Positions 34,268-46,830 of a stretch of DNA of 64,000 nt are shown piece by piece. The notes under the pieces are model-generated. The model worked only from the letters and a program-made list of their open reading frames with translations. It did not search any database and was not told the DNA's origin. How positions within the stretch are numbered: position 1 is the first letter of the stretch; every line of letters begins with the position of its first letter. Origin of the DNA: Amylostereum areolatum (taxonomy: Eukaryota > Basidiomycota > Agaricomycetes > Russulales > Stereaceae); the NCBI GenBank assembly GCA_012932865.1, contig SAXG01000002.1, forward strand, positions 1,736,001 to 1,800,000. Direction: 5' to 3'. Made by a program: the position numbers and the translations under genes.

Positions 34268-36383
34268 TTCCTCTCATTTTTCTCTCATCTCGTTCTCCGA
34301 CCTTCTCCGCTCTCACGTCACCCACACCGTGTTACGACCCTCAAAGCCCTATCGCAGTTCTCGAGCCCACACAGAAGCGAACAGAAGAGAACACCCACCC
34401 GATGCCTCGGGACCTTCCCTCGCGCAAAAATATCACCCGCACCGTCGAACCCCGCGCGCGATTGGCCAAAATCGGGCTGACCCCAAATATAATCATAACT
34501 TCATCCCAGCCAAGCAGCCAAGGCGTTCCCCTCGGGCCTCCTACAGGCGCATCAATACGAATGCATTGTCAGGCGCGCGCAATATACACATCAAGGGTTG
34601 CAATGGATTGAGGAGACGCAGAGCGCACATCGTTTGAGGTTTTCAGGGCTTGGGGTTCCGGCCGTTCCGGTCCGAACGTCCGACGGAACTTACTGTTTTT
34701 ACATATGCAGCTGTGCAACAATACATAATAGGGGGCGTTCGCCGTGTCGATTTCGAAGTCAAAACCGTCGTTCATCGGTTCCTGCCAGACGAGAAAAAGA
34801 AGTGGTATCCTGAATGTCAACTACTTACAGGCTCGTAAACGTCCGTCGTCTGGGTCCGGAAGGGTCAGCCGGCCCACCAACCACAATGTCACCGTGCGAA
34901 GACCTACGCTTCCGTGGCTGACCTTACTCAGACGACAGTCTGCAGGGTATTGAAGAAAGGCCCTAGGTCTGAATCTTTCGTGGTCATCGGAGGGTGGGAT
35001 CGGGGACCTTCGGAAGGTTCTTACAGTAGCTCTAGAGACGTGGGTGAGGGATCCCGACGGATAGGTGTGTCGCCCTGTATAAGATATCGGTGTCGGTGTA
35101 ATACTAACGCGGATCCTAGAGCATCGAGAAAGGAAGCGGCTTTCCACCGTCCCGCGTCCATCTTTAGGTTGCAACTGCGTCGATAAACATAAGATAATAT
35201 GCGAAACTGAAAGCTATACCACAAGGCCTTCGTGTCCTCTGTCCAAGCAAGGGCGAAGCCGCGCAGGTACGAGCATCCCGAGGGACGGAAGTGGGGTGAT
35301 ACCTCAGTCCAAGGGACCGAGTTTCGCATCTCTGGCTCCCAAGGCTCTCGGCGAGGATCAGTCGACACAATGGTCCCTAGCCTGATCAGCGTCACAACTC
35401 ACAGATCGTGCCAGCCCGGGGGAAAAACTTGAAGAAGGGACGAAGGATGCGCCTCGCGACCTGCGAGATATGAAAATGCGGGTGAATACGGTCTAAGCGG
35501 GTGCACCCCCGCACGCGGCCCCCCGCATTCCCTCCGCCCTCGTCGGTTCCATCGGACTAGGGGAGGCGAGGGGCGGCGTCGACCGGACGACGCGGATTGA
35601 ATCGTTATGCACAAGCTTTCTGGGCGGGATATTGCCAAGTTTGATTGAGCGGGCTTGTCAGGGATTGGGTTGGCGATGATGCATCAGCGGGCCAGCGGCA
35701 GATGAAAACAATTATTGTGTGGCGAGCGCTGAGGATAGGAAAAAAATGAGAGTACTGGAACGTTTAGATCGAGGCAGAGGCTTGACACACGTTCACGAGT
35801 CCGAAGAACATCGTAAGTAATGGTGCAAGACCTGGTCAGCCCCGGTGAGCGCCGTCTTCCCGAGGTAGACGACAAGCTTTCGGAAAACCTTCTCAAGTTC
35901 TAGATCTTCGTCTCGTGTCAAAGGGCAAGAAACTGACTTGCCTTTACCCTCGCTAACGTCTCCGTGGGTGTTTCGCCCACGACTGACGGTCTTCGTTTTG
36001 GAGACCGTAAGTAGTCACGTAGCTTCTCATGGGCGGTCACCAACGCAGACAACTTGGTGGCTCTTGGTGGATTTCCTGCTGTGTGTTTCCTTGGCGAGAT
36101 ACTTAACTCAAACGGGGGGTGGTTCCCTCACGGAGATTATAAGGGCAGATTTTCAGTTTGGTGTGCAATGGGTGGTCGAAGTTAGAAGTTATTTATTTAT
36201 GTAAGCTCGACTCGCAAGTGGGTACGTTGCAGAACAAACCGTGGGAAATACATCTGCTACTGACCCGGCTACACTTCAGATGAAGCACCTGTTCTTTCGT
36301 CTGAGCGTGAGCCCATCCAGTCTACATCCCATTACTTTCGCAGTTTGGTATAACCAAGTTTCCATCGGGGAAATACATCCAAC
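34268..36383. other. Long intergenic region with one coding-like patch
   Basis: Over 2 kb without a recognisable gene. At about 35938-36188 two stretches joined by a GTAAGT...GCAG intron (36007-36050) stay open and read as a Gly-rich hydrophobic peptide (NLVALGGFPAVCFLGEIL), possibly the relic of a gene. Nothing else is evident. Confidence 0.3.
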
Positions 36384-38521
36384 ATGACGCTCTCCGCATT
36401 TCTTCTGGGGTCTAAAAAAGCACAGGCCGACACGGAACTCGACGCGCTTTTCGTGCGTTGCCCTCTTCGTAACTTACACCCTTTTCGATCGCGGCTGACC
36501 GGGGCCGTCGTGTTGGCGTTATCCAGAAAACCACACCACCTGCACCATCTACGAGCGCCGGACCGTCCAAGGAAAGTCGCAAGAAGCGCAAACAGGACGC
36601 TCCCGTCGTAAGTGAGCGCTCGACGAAAAAAAGCAGGAAGGATGGTGCTGGCGCAGGGGCCGTCGAAGGGCCATCGTCTCCCACATCCCTAAAGCCGAAG
36701 GAAAGCAAACGGGAGGGTAAGGCCGGGGACAATGTAGAGAAGGACAAGAAGGAGAAGAACGCCCGCGTGCTGGATGACAGTGAGGAGGACGAGGAGGACA
36801 ACGCCGATCTGGAGGACGCGTATTTGGTGAGCAAGACCAAGCACAGGGGGAAGATTGCGGACAAGGCCGCAGAAGCGGGAGATGACGGAGAAGAAGGGAG
36901 CGATGAAGATGAAGAAGAAGATACCGCCCCTCCTGTGCACGAATCTCTCCTCGGCAGGAAAACGTATTCGAAGAAGAAGGCTCCGCGATATGTTCCCTTG
37001 GAAGAGACATCGGAGAGGAGGGATGACAGGACAGTCTTCGTGGGGAATGTCCCTGTCGAAGTCGCAAAGAACAAGGTATGTTGCCTTCGTTGGCTCTACC
37101 GATATCGTTTCCCGTCCCACATCCTTCATCATGCATTATCTACACTTGATTTACTCCCTCCCTCCTCCGTCGGCTACGCACAAGTATTGATCTAATTTTT
37201 ACAGTCCGCTCTCAAACAATTCAAACGACACATCCTCTCCTTCGCCCCCACCGCCAAAATCGAATCCACCCGCTTCCGCTCCGTCGCATTCCAAAAACCT
37301 ACCACCAAACTCACAGAGGAGCCTTCCGCCTCCGCGACCACCCCCGCACAAGCCAGCACCTCCGCCGACGGCCGTGCGCACGAGCGGGCACGCGCGGCCG
37401 AGTGGCGCGCAACGAACGAGGACTACGATGCGGACAAGGATCCCGCGAAAAAACGACTAACGCCGCAGGAGAAGAAGCGGATCGCGTTTATCAAACACGA
37501 GATCCACGACGAGGCTGGGTCCGTGCATGCCTATGTCGTCTTCGCGCATCCGAGCGCGGCTCCCCGTGCGGCGAACCTACCCCAGATCGTGGTCATGGAC
37601 CCGTACGACGCAGCGCGTGAGGTCGTTGCCAAAGCGGATGGCTCTGTCTTCTTGGAGAGGACCTTGCGGGTGGACAGGACGAAAAAAGGCGGGGATAAAC
37701 GCGTCGAGAGCGAGGGAATGAAGGGCGACCCGAAGCGGACGGTCTTCGTGGGCAATCTGGATTTCGCGAGTCGGGAGGAGGATCTCAGAGTTTTCTTTGA
37801 GCAAGTGGTTGTCGCGGAAAGGGGCGCAAGAAGTGCGGATGCGGAGAGCGACGAGGACGACGAGGAAGACGAGGAAGACGAGGAGAAGAAGACCGAGGTT
37901 GGTCGACCGAAGACATGGGTAGCGAGGGTGCGCATCATCCGGGACAAGGACACACAACTTGGAAAGGGCTTCGCATACGTCCAGTTCGCGGTGCGCTCTT
38001 CGCCTTATCCTCGAGGGTGCGCTAGTCTGATCGGTGTTTTTTTTTTCTAGGACCGCGAATGCGTCGATGAAATCCTCGCCATGGAAGAGGGGAAGCTCAA
38101 GTTCGCAAAACGTAAATTACGCGTTCAACGGTGCAAGACCCTCCCCGGTGGCGCGAAGGCCAAACCGTCGACCCCCGGCGCAAAGGCCCCCGCATCCGCC
38201 AAGCCTGCCGTCCCCAGACCCCAAACACGCACTCCCGTCGTCATCCCCAAGGGTAATCCGCTCCTCGGCGAAAAGCTCGCCCACCTTCCTAAGGAGCAGC
38301 GCAAGGAGGTCAAGGCCTCAGACGCAGACCGCGTCGCGCGCCGCCTGGCCAAGAAAAAGGCGCGCAATGCGCTTGTGAAGGCCGGGGTGAAGGAGCAGAA
38401 TAGGGGCAGGGAGCGCGTGCGGAAGACGCCGCTCGAGCGCAAGGCCGCGCCGAAGCACGAGCAGAAGAAAGGGCGAGTGCGGAGTGAGAAGAGTCTGTCG
38501 AAGAGGAATGGGAAGAAATAG
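36384..38521 (+). CDS. NOP12: Nucleolar RNA-binding protein NOP12 (RBM34-like)
   Basis: NOP12 is a nucleolar RRM protein needed for 60S ribosomal-subunit assembly. The start MTLSAFLLGSKKAQADTELD is followed by a Lys-rich and acidic low-complexity region. RRM1 opens with RTVFVGNVPVEVAKNK and is split by an intron (about 37076-37204). RRM2 opens with RTVFVGNLDFASREEDLRVF, contains an acidic insertion (repeated Glu/Asp, about 37845-37890), and resumes with VARVRIIRDKDTQLGKGFAY, which is the RNP1 strand. The C-terminal tail is strongly basic and ends SLSKRNGKK. Four exons are visible. The two separated RRMs and the basic tail match NOP12. Confidence 0.88.
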
Positions 38522-38820
38522 GGCGTATTCCTCGTGGACACTCTGCTTGGTTTGTCCATACGTCTTTATAACTTCATGTTATACTTTATCGTCGGGCTTT
38601 TCTTCGAGAATATTTGAGCCAGGGCCCAGTGGGGTACAATGCAGACGTGGGCTGTGGAAGTGAATGCCCATAACACGACCAGGGAGGACGAACTAATTCG
38701 AAGGTAGCAAGTACGCTGAGACCTCCTGAGCGCCGGTACATTTAAACAGCATTGGAGAGATGATACAACGTTTTCATTCCTAGAAAAAAATCTTTACACG
38801 ATACGTGCTACAATGGAAGG

Positions 38821-41800
38821 TCACTTTTGACCAACCACGTCCGAGAAAGAGGGGTTGTTCGTGGTGACGCCGCCAACACCACCTGTGAGCACGGTGTCGA
38901 TCGCAACATCCAAGCTGGGCGTGATTGCCGTTGGGCTCATAGCCCAGAGAGCGACCGCGATTGTGCTGAAAGGCTCATATCAGCATTGAACCAACATCGC
39001 AAACACGGACAACTTACTTCGTGCCGCTGTAATCCAAGATGCCTTCATGCACAGGGAACTTGACTTGTGGTCTATACCAGACAACTCCATGAACGAGAGA
39101 CCAAGAAGACACCAAACTCAGAACGCACCCGAGGTTAGCGACACGCTTGCCCATCATCCACCCGTTGACGAAGAGGAGAGCGCGGTACGGCTGCGTGCTG
39201 TTGTCGAAGTTGAACGACATCAACACGTCGAAACCGCTCGGCACGTCCAGCGCGAACGTCGTAACGAAGAAGCCCACGCCCACGGTCGCGTTTGGCAGAC
39301 CCTGGGACAAGTCGCGACTCTCCCAAGAAGAAGTGTCGAACCCGGGCAAGTGCCAGCCTTCACGCTGGGCGAAGAGCCCGCCATCGTTCATCACGCCACG
39401 GGTTTTGTCCAGGAAACTAGTAGAACGACGCATAAGCAAATGAGAGGGACAAGCAAGGGAGAACATACCCAGTGTACCCGCCCACTTTGCCTTGAACCTT
39501 CCACTCGCCGAAGGTACCGTTGTTGAGTTGGAAGCCGCGCACACCACGAGCAGATTTGCCTGCCAAAGCACGTTAGCCCATGGTGACTTTTGGAGATATA
39601 CTATGGAGACCTACTTCCTTCGTCGATACCCATGTTGTCCTACGCAGGCGAAGGATGAGCATTGAACATCTGAGAAATACGCATAACTACGCACCTGGAC
39701 AATCGTGATAACATTGTCAACGCCAACTTTCACCGCGCCATCTGGGAAGTTGTACACGGCATCGACCTGGTCAATGTTGTTATTGTTGTTAGTTTCGCTA
39801 AGGGCGCCACAGTCAGACTATTTCGAGGAATGGATAGCCGTTACACTCACTTCCCGAAGGCGGTTCCGATGAAGACGTCGTTCAAGAATACGCTCGCGGC
39901 GAAAGCTGTACCCCTAAGGTGAGACGATGGCCATTGCGAAGAAAAACGTCGGACACTACCATCGCCGCCGATGATCGACAGATTCGCAGACGTTTCGGAG
40001 CCTGTTGCATTAAAGTGACCACGCCACAGGACTACGTTCTCGCAGCTATAGGATCTCAAGTCAGCACGCAGCCCACCAGAAGCGGCGAAATAAGAGACTA
40101 CTTACAAGCCATAGTCGCACCCATACAACACTCTTCCGTCGCCATACAACGGCTTTTCCGTGATGTTCGTTGTAGTATGGTTGGCCACAATCCACTCCGA
40201 GTCGTCGAAGCCCGCCTGGATCTCAGGCAAGCTATCCTTGAACTTCCACCCTGAGAGCGTAGGAGCGGATGGTACACCGTCTGTAGAGTACGTCACTGTG
40301 CCCACGAAAACGCCTGTGCTTGAGATCTCCTGGGCAGCCGTCGCATTCGGGGCGACAGTCTCCCCGTTCCATGTCACACCCTTGAGCTCGTCGGGCCCAA
40401 TAACGACAAGTCGCGTAGTCTGGTTGAGGTCACCGAAGAGCGCGAGCGTGCCGTCCGCGCCGAGCGAGGCGTTACGCACGAGATGCGGTCCACCCACAAG
40501 CACCGTCGCATTCGTTCCCGATCTGCCAGTATTCAGCGAGGGAGTCGCTGGCGTCGCCCGCGAGTACCGGCGCGAAGAACGAGCCCGCCGTCGGCGTGTC
40601 AGGAGAACAGGATTAGCTGGTCCATCCGTCTCGTGGACCTGGGCGGGTCCGCCAACAGTCCCACCTGGGAAGCTTAGGAGGGGGTCTGAGTTGTTGCCAA
40701 CGGCGATTTCGTGGGCTTGGTTGGAGTCTCCGTACGCGAACAGAACATCGCGCGAGCCGATGCGCCCAGGCGAACAGGATGGGTGCGGTCGAATAGCGAA
40801 GGAAGCTGCTCTGGCCGAAATTATAATCCGTCACGATCGTCTTGGATTGGCGGCCGCTGAGCGTGATGTTAGAGACGGTGCTTGGGATGCTGAGCGTCCC
40901 GGCAGAGGTCGTGACGTTGAGCTTGAACGCGATAGTGTCCCTACGATTAGTCTTATATTAGCAACGAAGCCTTGCGCCATAGGATATCTGACTCACGTAG
41001 ACGTCGAGTCTGCCTGCCTGGCGATCCAGAAGGTCGCATTAGTGTCCGGGTTTTGCAATTTGACCACGAAGGCAGCCGAGTTCGACACCGACACCGCGCT
41101 CGTGCTGCTGTTCCCGACCCAGTCTGTCTTGTAAAATTCGGGCGACGTGCGCAAGAATAGGCCTTGCAACTTGAGCTCGGTATACTTGTCGCCACCCAAC
41201 TCGCGGGACTCTTGGATAGCACTACCGTAGTCGTAGGAGGCTGTCACAACGGTCAGCGACACGAAAAGGTTGACGTCCAAGGAGAAGCTCACTGTAGACG
41301 CCTGGGAAGGGGAGAGCACCCCACGACGTGCCGCTGGAGAGTATGAACATGAGTCATGGTGTCAATCGATCAACTCGCGCCCACGTACCCGTATACCATG
41401 TAGAAGCTCATCATCTTGGCGTTCGACGCCCATAGTCCCTTGTAAAAGACCTGTTCGAAGTCGGCGCCCGTCAAGATACGGCAGTTGGGATACCCCGGTG
41501 CTGATTGGTCCCCACGCGTCGAACGCGCCACCTTGGAACTCGGGGAAGTACCATGGCTGGCTTGGGTTCGTGTCTAGAGTAACCACTTTAATCACGTATC
41601 GGAAGTTGCAAGGGAGACACACATACTTGCGTGGTAATCGTGATAGTTCGTGGTAACTCCCCGCCAGCTCGTCGGATGCGAGCAGTCGAAGCCCTGAGGG
41701 TAGGCGTCCAAGCTGAATAAGTCGAACTGTCAGTCAGTGTGCAACGGAGAATGCTACGTCACATACCCATAAATCTCGACAGCGCCCTATTGTAATGCAT

Positions 41801-42781
41801 CGTCAGTTTTACATACGTACCCAGGGACAAAAAGCAGAAGGCTTACCGTGCCATTGACGAAGTTCTTGCCTTCCTGGGGGTCGTTGTACGTGAGCGGAAC
41901 GACAATGCCAGACGAGTTGTACGTCGCTTCCAGGTTGACAAAGTACCCTTGCGCGCCACTGGAGCCCTGACTATACTCGTTGTCTGGATGACGGACCGCA
42001 TCAGCGTTCAGTTCAGAATGTCATTCCCAGCACTGCGCCAAGAGCTTACCGATTTGTACCGCGATGACCGGCCCACCCTCCGAAATCTGGTTGTGCACTG
42101 TCTGCTCGGTGATCCCGGCAATGTAATCCTTCCACGCCGCGGTGTAGTCGGTCGCATTCGTCCTCAGCAAGCCCGCGACCTCCGAGGTAACCCAGTGGGC
42201 GATTCCTCCCGCCGTCGTCTCCGCGTTGATGTATGGACCAGGGCGGAAGCACGATGAAAATGCCTGCCGCCCGCGCAGCATCAGTACAATGGCTGCAGAG
42301 CGCGGTACGCGTCGAAGTCGATGACGCCTGGGGAAGGGTTAATGACACCCCAGTGAGTGTAGACGGAGACAGCGTTGAGGCCTGCAGCTTTGACTTTCTG
42401 AAGGATGTCGAGCCAGAGGGAAGGAACGGGGAGACGGAAGGTGTGGAATTCGCCGGAACTTGTAAGAGAAGCTTCTATGAGAAAGCGCACGAGGGTGAAG
42501 AGGTTGGGAAACGTACTAGATGAGGACGCGCTGGCCTTTGATGAGAAGGCTATATTCGTCCCATTGTACGTCCTCTGTGCGCCCATTGGAAGAAAACAGC
42601 TGCCTGCGGCCCCGCGTCTTCGTCGGCCAGCAGCCCGCTCCTCGGGTATGGATCGCGCAGGCGAGTTGCTCCTCGCTGGTGAGCCAAATCGCCACGAAGA
42701 GTTCCAGGAGAGAAAGCGGTCACGGCGACGGCGAACTGACGCGAGACCCAGGAGGGTCCATGCTGCCCACGTCCGCGGCAT
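38821..42781 (-). CDS. Secreted GH35 beta-galactosidase
   Basis: This enzyme releases terminal beta-galactose from plant polysaccharides and glycans. From the ATG at 42781 a signal-like exon ([14 protein letters not shown]) splices in phase to a segment reaching [18 protein letters not shown]. Then come [39 protein letters not shown] with the acid/base Glu across an intron, and WYFPEFQGG with the nucleophile Glu. After the barrel follow [18 protein letters not shown] and [10 protein letters not shown], then beta domains ending [17 protein letters not shown] at 38824. Some 15-20 short introns interrupt it. The TATA box at 42867-42874 makes the upstream in-frame ATGs too close, so I chose 42781. 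All catalytic blocks are intact. Confidence 0.88.
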
Positions 42782-42866
42782 TCTTCCCCGAGTTCGAGTC
42801 TTGCTCTCCATTACGAAAGGCATCGCGTTCGAAGGGGTGTCGACGAAGCCCCGCACCCCCTCCTGC

Positions 42867-42874
42867 TTTATATA
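42867..42874 (-). promoter_or_regulatory. TATA box of the GH35 gene
   Basis: TATATAAA on the minus strand, about 90 bp before the chosen start codon. Confidence 0.55.
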
Positions 42875-43594
42875 CCCTTGAGAGCTCGGTGAACGTCACC
42901 GTCGATGACCTGGCGCGTGATGTCGTTGGGAACGATTGACCGTTGACGCAATGTGGTCAGTCCTTCTCGTGACCCGAGATGAGGCCCAAGTTCGCCCATC
43001 AGTAGATGGGTAATGCTTCCAGGCGATTTTCCAACCTTCTTGTGCCGTTCAGGTGGATGCTTTCGGATTCTGTATTCACATATTTGCGGACATAACAGCG
43101 AGCGTGATGCGGACGGAGAAGCTGGAGGACGGCCGCACCTGGGCGCACCGACGGCCCGAGTCCCGACGCTACAGCTATAGGTCCAGATTGGAGTGCCCAG
43201 AGAGAACCCTCGAAGATGGAAGAAAGGAAGAAGCTGCAGACGGGGAACTCAGCCAGCGTGAGATGTTGAGGAGAGGACGCACCTACTCCGCTCGTGCCGA
43301 AGTCCGGGTCACGCAGGACGTGGCGAGCGCGGGGCATTGCTGGTCAGAATGAAGAATAAGTAGAGTACAAAAAATATGAATAAAATTGCGTTGACGTCCG
43401 TCCGTGCTGTGGACTATATACACGGGACCCGATGGAAGAGGGCAACTACGTAGGAACTGTCGTATGTGTGTAGCGGGGTATATCGTGGTATATGATAGTA
43501 GAGTGAACAGGTAAGAAGAAGCAAAACATCACCTGGAAGATGTAAGTGTAGTCTGTATACGGCAGACGTACTCGTGTCCAGGGGGAGGAGGTTT
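42875..43594. other. Intergenic region
   Basis: Upstream flank of the GH35 gene and 3' flank of the DHHC gene. Only short ORFs without motifs. Confidence 0.4.
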
Positions 43595-45000
43595 TCATTC
43601 ATCTTCGAGTGCAACAATGTCATTTGCGAGGCGCGCGAGCATGTCCTCCGCTCGTGAGTTGTGAGGGAAGACCGTGCCATCTCCAACGCTATTGAAAGCG
43701 AGTTAGGTACCCAGCAGCAGACCAGAAGAAACGAACGCACGAGACGCCGCCCCAAAATATGCGAGCCAGGAGCTTCTTCAAGCTACCATGTAGGGGAGCG
43801 AACACTTGGGAAATATTCTTCCTCCAGCCGAGATCATACAGGCGGATGTGGCGATGAGCAGTTCGCACCAGCCGGTGCTGGTCGAAAGATAATTCATGCT
43901 CCATGGGCGGGTTGGAAAGTTTGTTATTGCGCGAGGGAGGAAGAGGAGGAAGTTGTCGAAGGAGTTGGAAGGGGGTGATATTCTCGATGGTCGTTTGGTT
44001 CGTCCTTGATCGATGTGTTAGTCAACGAGAGACGCGGAAGAGCTATGGGACGCACAAGACAAGATAGACGTGATAGCTGAAGAAGGAGCCCACGACAAGA
44101 GAGAAGATGACTCCAACGAATGAGAGAAACAACATGTGTACAGGTGTTTCCTCGCCCTGAAGGCAAGGTAAAAGAGCGTGATTGTGGACAGGAGAGAAGA
44201 ACGAACCATAGAGGGAGAGGCGTTGTGGAAAGCAAAATACAGGCCTTGGATACAAATGCAAGCGACGTACAACGCATACGCAGTTACGCATGCGAGAAAA
44301 TGCAGGAAGGAAGGGTAGGTGCGGTACCCGACACATTTTGCACCCATCCACGGGCAATGGTGGTCTGTCAAGAAACATCAATACACCGTTGTGTGGGGGA
44401 TGGATACGATGCGGTCGAGAGGGAAACAAAACTCACCCATTTTCAATACACATCGCCCACACACTGAACAGTGGTGTGTTCTCTCTGGCTTGGGACCCCA
44501 ACATATACGACACCATCGACCCGGCTTGAGATAATCGTCGTCCGGGGGACCCATAAGGGCATCGGTGAGGCTCATCTCACCCTCTACGTCAGTCTGATCT
44601 TTCGCAGAAGGCGCAGGACCTGGATCTCGTACAGCGCATACGATCAACGAACAAAGCGCAAGGAAGGTGAGGCTGTATGTAGCAGCCACATGGGTGATGA
44701 GGAGATGGGCCGAGTTCAGAGTAAGAAAATGGTAGTGGATGAAGATGTGGAGGAGAGAGGGATGAGGGGCTAAAAGCAAAACGACCGTCACTGCGTGATC
44801 GGTGAAGTTTAGTGAATTACACGGGGGGCAAGGGTGGAAAGATGCTCACAGCACAATGGAATATAGTGGTACCAACGCCTTTTATCCCCAGCGTGGCCGT
44901 CATCCGAGTCGTCATCGTACAGTGGAGGTTGGAGTGGTTGTTGGGTGGCGAGTTCTGAAGAGTTGAAGGTGACGAGCGGTACCCTCGCTTCGGCTGGCAT
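43595..45000 (-). CDS. DHHC palmitoyltransferase (PFA3-like)
   Basis: This integral-membrane enzyme attaches palmitate to cysteines of target proteins. The start MPAEARVPLVTFNSSELATQ is followed by RRWYHYIPLC and two hydrophobic helices. The zinc-binding DHHC domain reads CRICWGPKPERTHHCSVCGR, then VLKM, an intron, and DHHCPWMGAKCVGYRTYPSF, with catalytic Cys in DHHC. Two more helices follow (FLACVTAYALYVACICIQGL and MLFLSFVGVIFSLVVGSFF). The C-terminal cytosolic part has HIRLYDLGWRKNISQVF and, after one more intron, VGDGTVFPHNSRAEDMLARL ending ALEDE. The layout is that of vacuolar PFA3-type enzymes in fungi. Intact. Confidence 0.9.
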
Positions 45001-45556
45001 ATTCCGTATTCGATTCGTAACGATAACTTGTGTGAAGTGAAGAGGTCAAGAACTTGAACTTGAAGCTATTAGGATAGCATATGTCGTGAGTGCGGACTCA
45101 TGAAGGTATGGGCAAAGGACAAGGCGGACCACGGAACGTGTGAGTAAACTCGGCTGACAAGAGGCTGAGCAGAGCATTATTGATCGCGTCTTGTTTTCCT
45201 CTGCCATCATCCTTTCATTCGCATATGCTTAAACACCCACGCAGTGTCGAGCTTGCGAGCAGTGAGCATGAGGTCGGAATCTGTCGGAGTCCGCTTGCGG
45301 TCAAAAGTCAAGTGAAGCCCGAGGTAGGAGGATCGACGCAGCGGCCAATGACCTCAACATCGCCATGACTTCTTCCTCCGAACTCCGCGACGGACGCAGC
45401 CCGCAGGCTTGGAGAGCACGGTCAGGGCCTAGTTACAACTCAGATGTTATGATTTACGCATCCAAGCGTGCTGCGTGACCTAGGAAAGGTGCATATGTTT
45501 AATCGGTACGTTTCTTAAGCCGACCTGTCAAGACATCGGAATCCCTGGGCAACGCA

Positions 45557-45564
45557 TATATAAA
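45557..45564 (+). promoter_or_regulatory. TATA box of thioesterase copy 2
   Basis: TATATAAA 47 bp before the ATG at 45611. Confidence 0.5.
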
Positions 45565-45610
45565 CCGCCCTGTCTCCACGCGAGCGACACCTACAAACCC
45601 CTAGACCGAC

Positions 45611-46756
45611 ATGCCTCCCTATCAAGATGCCACGGCCGTCAAGGACGCGGGAACCCAGCCTAACGGAGACCATATCTACAGCGGAAACATCAGCGGGGAG
45701 TGGACGGTGGCCAAGTACGTCCCGCTATTTTTCGCTCGCCGTCGTCTTGTGCTTATACGCCGTATAGGGTTTCGCATGGAGGTGTGTTGGTTTATGCATC
45801 TGCAGCATGAAGCGCTGTTGACACTCACGCCTTTTGCTCCAGGTTACCTCACGGGCATAGCGATGGAGGCATGCATACAGCACCAGTCATCCACCTCACA
45901 TCGTGATCCCATCCATTTCACCGCCTATTTCATGCTCTCCCCCACAATAGGACCTTGCGAGGTTGCCGTACGGACGATCCGATCGGGCAAGACATTCACC
46001 AACCTCGCTCTCGATCTAAAACGCAACGTATGCCCACCCCTCTTGATAGCAGCCCCGCGTTGACCATTCTTATAGGAGGATATCATCATCACGGCCCATG
46101 CCATCTTTGGTGTGCTCGACCCAGCCATGGCACCTCCAGATCCTTTCCAATTGACCCTCTCTCCCCCGCATCCGTTCGCCCGCCGAACTCCCTTCCACGC
46201 CCATCCCTCCACACTCAAGGCACATCGCTACGGCCCCATCGCAACCCTGCGTGAACATGTACGCCTTGCGGACGACCCCACCGTCCACGAGGGCCACGAG
46301 TCGACACTCCCAAACGACACGGGTGGCGTCCAGCTCGGTTACTGGGCCAGCCTCTCCCACCCCTTCGACATGCTCACTCCTGCTTCACTTCTCTTCTTCG
46401 CGGATCCACATCCGTGTCTTATCCCTCACCTCACAAAAGGCTCTCTACCCCCTACAACACATACGACCGTCGTGCTCAGCATCGAGTTCAAGGCGCCGAT
46501 TCCTCGCGAAGCAGCGAAACACACGGTCGGCACGTTCCTGAACGCACGTTTCATCCAGGATCCCAAGGGCCGCCATGACCTCAACGTCGAGCTTTGGACC
46601 GCGCCGTCGGATATCGGTGACCAGGAGAGCACGGTCAAGGATGGGTGGAGAGAGGAGCAGAAGTGTTTGCTGATCGCGCGGCATATGACACTCATCGTGC
46701 CGATGGAGACTGTGGGCAGGAAGAAGAAGGCGAATAAGGCCGAAGGGAAGTTGTAG
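45611..46756 (+). CDS. Thioesterase-like protein (double hotdog), copy 2
   Basis: Paralogue of the gene at 12.1 kb. Exons: 45611-45714 (104 nt), 45768-45781 (14 nt), 45843-46027 (185 nt) and 46076-46756 (681 nt), giving 327 aa. The 14-nt exon completes WTVAK and codes VSHGG before GYLTGIAMEACIQHQSS. Conserved blocks are DPIHFTAYFM, GPCEVAVRTIRSGKTFTNL, ITAHAIFGVLDPA, GGVQLGYW, TVVLSIEFKAPIPREA and DPKGRHDLNVELWTAP. It is closer to copy 3 than to copy 1 by eye. Substrate unknown; acyl-CoA is the family expectation. Confidence 0.8.
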
Positions 46757-46830
46757 AGGTATGGACATGTTGCTTGTCGTTCGTGATGCTTGTACATGAG
46801 GTGCACACATATAGTGCTATATTCCCTAAA

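Noticed and set aside
40160..41134. 324-codon plus-strand frame in the GH35 gene
   Set aside because: It runs across several introns of the beta-galactosidase on the other strand; shadow frame.
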